This document shows, piece by piece, positions 58,870-64,000 of a DNA stretch of 64,000 bases (positions are counted from its first letter, which is position 1; every line of letters begins with the position of its first letter). Source of the DNA: Atriophallophorus winterbourni (lineage: Eukaryota > Platyhelminthes > Trematoda > Plagiorchiida > Microphallidae); NCBI GenBank assembly GCA_013407085.1, contig JACCGJ010023536.1, forward strand, positions 1-64,000, in the 5' to 3' direction. Position numbers and translations under genes: made by a program. The notes beneath the pieces are model-generated. The model made no database searches, had not been told where the DNA came from, and was given only the letters and a program-made list of their open reading frames with translations.

Positions 58870-59829
58870 GGGCTAGGACCTTGCCCTTTATAGTTGGCAG
58901 ACCGCGGTATCCTAAAAGCACCCAGAAGTATGGTATTTTTAAAACCAATTGTTCCAGTTAGATATTTCTACTGTTTGTGGTCGTGCACAAACTTTTCTTG
59001 AGAAGGTACGTCAGCAGCACCTTCCGGAAAACCAAGAATTACTATACTTCTTGGATTACGTTCTTCACTAAATTTTTGCGACGACTTTCGCTCCCACCAT
59101 GGTATGTATGCATAGATACGACATGTCGTCTCTGGAACACCTCTAAGAATGTAAGCATTTAAGAGTAAGTTTTCCACGTCCTACGTAGATTGCAGCGTTA
59201 TTCCTAAAAGGCGAGGATCATCCGTGTGAGAAGAATTAAGATCACGGTTTAATCGAACTATTGATAAGGGAGTAACTGCGGCCATCCTTATCTGACTGCA
59301 GAGTTTATACCACTCAGCTAAGTCATGTTTTTGCTTAGCTTCAAACAGCGTTTCCTGCGACTCGGTCACGTTTGTACATATAACGCTAAAGTTTACACCC
59401 GCGGACTTCCTTTTTAAATCGAGTCAGTCATTTTAGAAGTGGATTTTCTGAGTCCTTTCTCGGTTCCGTTAAGTCGAAGAGTCACTGATCACAACGAACT
59501 CTTCCCCGTTTCAGTCGCCATCTGCGCGGTTATCTGGGCAAATGTTGACTTGCTCGAGTATGATGGATTATCTACCGGCTCTTCGGCAGCAACTTCTAAG
59601 TCGGGTAACGACGGTGCCTTTATGACTTTTATTATCAGTTCATTCAGTTTTGTATACAGAATTCCATTCCATTTAGACGCGTCTCAATATCATATTCAGG
59701 GGTTTTCGCCGGCGAGGCTGACGGTGTTGATTTGGCCTTGCAAATCTGACAACCATAACAGACGCCAGGACAATCATCTCCATTAATAATCAATACTAAA
59801 TCCGAGGTCAGCGATTTGTCGCATTTTGC
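58870..59829 (-). pseudogene. CR1-9 ORF1, truncated
   Basis: Minus strand: DDCPGVCYGCQICKAKSTPS and YDIETRLNGMEFCIQN (59790-59644), MTESQETLFEAKQKHDLAEW and YKLCSQIRMAAVT (59369-59270), PRLLGITLQS, MENLLLNAYILRGVPETTCR, YIPWWERKSSQK, RSIVILGFPEGAADV (59177-58968), and AFRIPRSANYKG then PLKLTFF (58930-58865). The first Cys pairs of the finger are missing because of 5' truncation. The end of ORF1 is removed by the deletion into the endonuclease. Confidence 0.78.
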
Positions 59830-59904
59830 ATACAGAGATAAATACACTGACAGCTACTGCGTTCTGTTTGGACAATGAGTTTTCGTGCTGACAGCCACTC
59901 CACA
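59830..59904 (-). repeat. TRIM-A 5' LTR, outer half
   Basis: The split LTR resumes at ATACAGAGATAAATACACTG and ends GCCACTCCACA, followed by the GTTAT duplication. A few bases of the LTR between the halves are missing. Confidence 0.88.
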
Positions 59905-59909
59905 GTTAT

Positions 59910-61763
59910 TATTTGGTGTAATTCATGAACTGATATCTAATAAATAGTGTTGAGATTACAGTGTATATTGAAAAATTAAATAAAGCATTCGAAACTCACA
60001 CAGTGCAAATTATTGCATTTACTTATTCCAATGCATTCACAATAGGCAGCCACTTAAAATGCAATTTTTTAGTAAATTTGTTAGTCAGGTGTAAACTTTA
60101 ATACACAACATCTCTTCCAGCGTTACTTATTACCCAGAATCCAGCCGGCTTTGCGTTCCAAGTTTTTCGTTATCTTTCACCATATATGTACATGATATGA
60201 TAGAGATAATGTGGACATTGAAAACCTTGGTATATTTTAATATATACCTTGTGAAACAATCTAAATCTAATATATATAATATGCCCACTACAAATAGCAA
60301 CAGACTACTTACATTTTATACGTTCCATCTCGTTCAATTGATTTTCTGTATACGTAAGTGAAATAATCATGTCAAAATTTCGTCGAATTTTAGCAAATTA
60401 ACATAGTTGAAAAAAATTACGTAGAAGCTATTGTAATAAATTTAACGAATTAGATAATGAGTTTTACTAAATGAGGAAGTATCGCATCTAATTACACAAT
60501 TTATCATTGAATGCTGGTTTGTTTATAAAGAAATAAGGGATTAAGCGATGTTTGGAGAATATGTTGTTTATAGTTGTGACTAATCATCCGTGCCAAGCCC
60601 ATCAAACTTTTCAGAAAGTTTATCACGACGGTAGGGATTATAAAGAATTTGGTTTAAACATACTCACCAATTTGTCCTGTAATCCATTGGAGAATATTCA
60701 TTATAATTTACTTTAAGCCATTTAAAATATTTTAATTAAATTTCTACATATATTTTATTGATGCTTTTAAAAAACTTTTCAACTAACTTTGCTCTCTACG
60801 GTTTCTTATCTCAGTACGATCTGAAAAGAAATTTAGTCAAGAAAAATAATTATAATTACTATGCTTACGTCTTGTATACGAACTTACCTGCAACTTCCTT
60901 GAGGCCTGGATATATATTTTTTAAAATAGAACAGTCTTAATTAATCAGTTAGTTTTTGTTTTCTAGCAAAAATATTACTATGAACTTATTGGATCGAAAA
61001 ATATAAATCAATGCGACCAGGTTATTTAAAATTGTGGCCCTGTACAGAAATTCATCTGATATTGCAAATAATATTCAGATATTTTTACGGAGTCGCTAAT
61101 GCGAATACTTTAATATTTACGCTCACATTGGTACACAATGCAATGTTCCTCGCATTTAAAATTTCATCAGTTAAGAAAAAAATTACAATTTGGCGACTTA
61201 TATGAAATATTCATAAAAATTATGAAACTCACGTTGTCTGAGCTCTTAAGATCCAAGAGTAGGAATTTTATATTACTGTTAAATGGCGAAACATAAATTA
61301 CGTATGAATTTTGAAAATTACCTCCTAGTTTATCGTTGCTGAATCTCAGATCAACTGGAAATTTGGAATCCATAATAAATTTCCTTATTGATAGTAGTAA
61401 ATAACTATCGAATTAAAATAACTAACCCTTCAAATGTTGGATGCTTGAAGAAATCTCCGCTACAAAATTTTGAAATATATTTATTCATTTCAAACTTTGC
61501 GTTAATCTAAACGAGGCTTGTGTGTTTTCGCTCACCTCGTGGTTTCTCGATTTTCAATCTTTCTAATTCTTTTTGCAACAATGTGAACGAAATAATAATT
61601 ATTATTAATCAATTTAATTAATTTAATTATTAATTAAATAATTTAATTAATTTAATTAATAATAATTTAATAATAATTAATTTTAATTAATTATAATTTA
61701 TAATTATATCGCATAAAATTGGCAACAATAAATCGTTTATGCAAAAATGCAATGAAAACGCTC
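59910..61763. other. AT-rich stretch with a near-pure A/T tract
   Basis: No gene recognised. 61591-61709 is made almost only of A and T in TTAATTAA-type units with mirror symmetry. Confidence 0.5.
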
Positions 61764-61868
61764 ATTTGCATACATTTCCATCTCACACACATCAAGACCG
61801 GTTTTATGCTGTTTGCACTCATCGGGTGGAGACGTAAGATTAGGATCCACAAGCGCGTCTGAAACAAC
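61764..61868 (+). repeat. R1 dispersed ~100-bp repeat, best copy
   Basis: TTGCATACATTTCCATCTCA, CACATCAAGACCGGTTTTAT, GCTGTTTGCACTCATCGGG, TGGAGACGTAAGATTAGGAT, CCACAAGCGCGTCTGAAAC. Used here as the reference orientation for R1. Confidence 0.75.
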
Positions 61869-61980
61869 CAATGAGCAGTATACAAGTTGAACTTCTAGTT
61901 TACTACATGAAAGTACTGCAGCGACCAACCTTTCAAATCAATTACCAAAATACAAATAGATGAGAGTATATCAATGATCA

Positions 61981-62090
61981 TGAACAAAAATTCATTTGGA
62001 CATGCATTTTCATCACACATAACTCGGCACCGGTTTAGTGCTCTTTATACATATTAGGTGCGGGTAGTACGATTAGGATCCACATGACTG
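61981..62090 (+). repeat. R1 dispersed ~100-bp repeat
   Basis: Same orientation as the 61764 copy, 110 bp downstream: GCATTTTCATCACACATAAC, GCACCGGTTTAGTGCTC, GTACGATTAGGATCCACATG. Confidence 0.7.
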
Positions 62091-64000
62091 GAAACAATGG
62101 AGAAATAGAAAACAAAAAGCGCTTGCAAGCAACTGCTGGATAAGACCGCACGAACGCCGGTTTGAATTCTACGTGTGTTTTGGCACATTGGATTAAACAG
62201 GTTGGCAGATCCAAACTTAGTTAACAATGCCTTAGATACTCAAAATGTTTATTTTATCAACGTTTCAATAATGTATCCTAATAAATAAGAGATTTATATG
62301 ATGTATCCCGGTTGTTCAAGTTTCAAACAAAAAGATTTGAATTAGAAAATAAATATTAAGTGCCATACTCAAAGTGAAATTTATAACGACTAGCAATATA
62401 ATTATAATTATTATAATTATATAATATAGATCTTAATGAAAAAATAATTGTGATGAATCCATCATTCAATTCCGAATTTATTATAGATCGCATGATTTTT
62501 TGGAGAAAAGTTCTAGTAAATTTAATTATCAGAGATTAAATTCAGGTGCTAAGTGGGGGAAATAAATAGAAAACTCAGACATCATTAGGTTTATGTGTGG
62601 ATAAATATAACAGATATTCCAAGAACTTCCCCAAGGACAGCTTTTTTGCTTGGATGGGGTATTTAATATAATTGAGGACAGTTGTTTCTTAATGTTTGCA
62701 ATAGGAACCGAAATATTCAAATCACATGAAACACATGAACATTTATTTGTAAATATCCTTAATTTTTAATTTTTAAAACATTACAAAATTTTATATCTAA
62801 GCATTGAAATTATCGCAACATAATTTTTAATTGCAGAGGATAGTAAAATAATTAGGAACTTTGATATTTCATATGTGTGATTTATCAACTAATTTCATCT
62901 TTTAAAAATGCCTATGAAAAAACAAACAAATGCCAGCTAGCAGTATCCAAATTATTTTATCGAATCGCTTACCAGCTTCGATGCCTTTATTTATAAATAC
63001 AATTTTAGATGAGTTCTTCCTACATAGAAATATTCCATTCGCATTGATAATAAAAAATGATAAAATTCTTGGAAAATTAATATCGTTACTATTTAAACTT
63101 ATGGTAAACAATAACTAGCACCCACTATCATAATCGAATAAAAATTGATTTAAAAATATTAGAGAAATATTGATAAAACGATTCAATTTTCTGTATATTC
63201 AGCGGAGACTCAACTGCTATGAATCTCTGTTTCATTATTTTCCTATTGATATGCATATCATGATTGTGCTGTCACAACTTAGTGGGTGAAAACAGCATGA
63301 AAGTTTACATATTTAGAAACACATATGTGAATCCTGAGACAACATAATTTTCTGGTGCTCATAAAAATGATACTCAAAGATTTTCCCATCTGCAGCATTG
63401 GAATCTCTTCCAAGGTCAATCTTCCTCAAATACTTGTTTAAAACACAACATACTTCCTTCTAGAACGTTTTCAAATTGGAGCTAATTTTCCTTATTTGCT
63501 TCACGATACATTTGTCAAAGGGAACTGATTAATAAACAATTACGGTTAAATTAATCTCGTTGATGACATGTAAACATTTTTGCGAATATTTTTTATATTA
63601 TGCGCAATATGTACAGCATTTGTTGTGTATGTGCTTTAAAACTGTCTAATGCAGAAATTTAAAAAAATCGAATAATGCTTTGTCCTTCATACACATATTT
63701 TACATTATTGTCTTCAATACGTATACATTAAAGTATATTAGGGTGAACAGGTTTTAAATTTGCAAAGTTCCAGACAAATTTCAATTCATTATATGCGCAC
63801 TCACGTTTTATGCTTCCTTTCATATAATTAATTCTATCTGTTAAAAGTAAAACCACAGAATGCTCAAGTTTCTAATTAGAAATTGTGGCGGTAATTCGCT
63901 TAGGAAAAGAATCTGCCATGGATACATAAATTATATGTAAAAAATGATAAACGCCGTGCGCACGCTGTTCAAATGTTATGCTATTGCTATGTGTTGCTCA
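62091..64000. other. AT-rich stretch, no gene recognised
   Basis: Short frames at 62529-62720(-), 62902-63111(-) and 62930-63118(+) show no domain. A possible very diverged R1 lies near 63250-63350. Confidence 0.45.

Larger units (their letters stand above)
55284..59829 (-). mobile_element. CR1 element CR1-9, inserted in TRIM-A and split by TRIM-B
   Basis: Minus-strand CR1 closely related to CR1-7. The 3' heptamer tail (inverted TTGAATC units) is at 55284-55310; the 5' end at about 59829 is truncated inside the ORF1 finger. ORF1 to EN is joined by a deletion near 58855. ORF2 pieces: 58759-58157 (EN), 58030-57158 (RT), 57164-56859 (motif C region), and 55711-55394 (C terminus). TRIM-B sits at 55836-56838. 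Confidence 0.9.
54577..59904 (-). mobile_element. miniature LTR retrotransposon TRIM-A, split by CR1-9
   Basis: Minus-strand element with two ~154-bp LTRs and a short gag-only interior. Pieces: 3' LTR 54577-54731, interior 54732-55207 (476 bp), 5' LTR 55208-55283 continuing at 59830-59904. A 5-bp target duplication GTTAT lies at 54572-54576 and 59905-59909, proving that these far-apart edges belong to one insertion. CR1-9 plus TRIM-B (4.5 kb) fill the split LTR. There is no pol region: a terminal-repeat retrotransposon in miniature, mobilised by an unknown Gypsy-type partner. Confidence 0.9.

Noticed and set aside
21957..62090. Hammerhead-like core in the R1 repeats (on the reverse strand CTGATGA followed by the hairpin GTGCAAACAGCAC)
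   Set aside because: The required GAAA after stem II is AAAA or AAAG in all copies I compared, and no matching stems I and III were found. Resemblance only.
1..64000. CRISPR arrays, bacterial operons, phage or plasmid features
   Set aside because: No regularly spaced repeats with unique spacers, no Shine-Dalgarno-led gene clusters; all recognisable coding is eukaryotic retroelement.

Overview
This window is eukaryotic repeat DNA from an AT-rich genome. I found no intact host gene, rRNA or free-standing tRNA, and no bacterial-type operons. The content best fits a flatworm, most likely a digenean trematode and plausibly a schistosome relative. It combines CR1-clade LINEs, Penelope-like elements (PLEs), an RTE-type LINE family and a tRNA-headed SINE that carries a hammerhead ribozyme with a very short palindromic stem III. 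That SINE layout is the one described for schistosome Sm-alpha-type retroposons. The taxon is an inference from transposon content; no host marker gene is present.

Layout. 258-871(-): broken SWIM zinc-finger (MULE-transposase-type) gene end. 1170-5590(+): near-complete CR1 (CR1-1) with two ORFs and a repeated 3' tail, abutting a PLE (PLE-a, about 5589-7500) that is cut in its endonuclease by a minus-strand CR1 RT fragment (CR1-2, about 7500-8165). 8735-15530: minus-strand RTE-type LINE pieces (RTE-a to RTE-d), one carrying a 155-bp SINE with an 11-bp target-site duplication (TSD), plus a decayed PLE-b. 17380-20420: PLE-c and a deleted CR1-3, both minus. 25300-27540: PLE-d and CR1-4. 28994-29217: hammerhead SINE with a 12-bp TSD. 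31410-33575: RTE-e with a short insertion holding a perfect 26-bp inverted repeat. 38850-42990: very old CR1-5. 43195-44665(-): CR1-6. 44905-52480(+): CR1-7, with the longest open ORF2 of the window, split by a 3.2-kb insertion flanked by a perfect 45-bp direct repeat. 54577-59904: a three-level nest in which a miniature LTR element (TRIM-A) was split by a CR1 (CR1-9), itself split by a second miniature LTR element (TRIM-B). TSDs of GTTAT and CTGTG fix the outer and inner insertions. The long AT-rich remainder holds dispersed ~100-bp repeats (R1), simple TA repeats and unrecognised sequence.

How the parts relate. CR1, RTE and PLE copies are the autonomous types that could have supplied reverse transcriptase; every copy here looks inactive (frameshifts, stops, lost catalytic residues). 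The SINEs and the gag-only TRIMs are non-autonomous. Nesting gives relative ages: TRIM-A older than CR1-9, older than TRIM-B; PLE-a older than CR1-2; RTE-b older than its SINE; CR1-7 older than its own insertions. Names such as CR1-1, RTE-a, R1 and TRIM-A are labels for this annotation only. Boundaries not fixed by a TSD are approximate.
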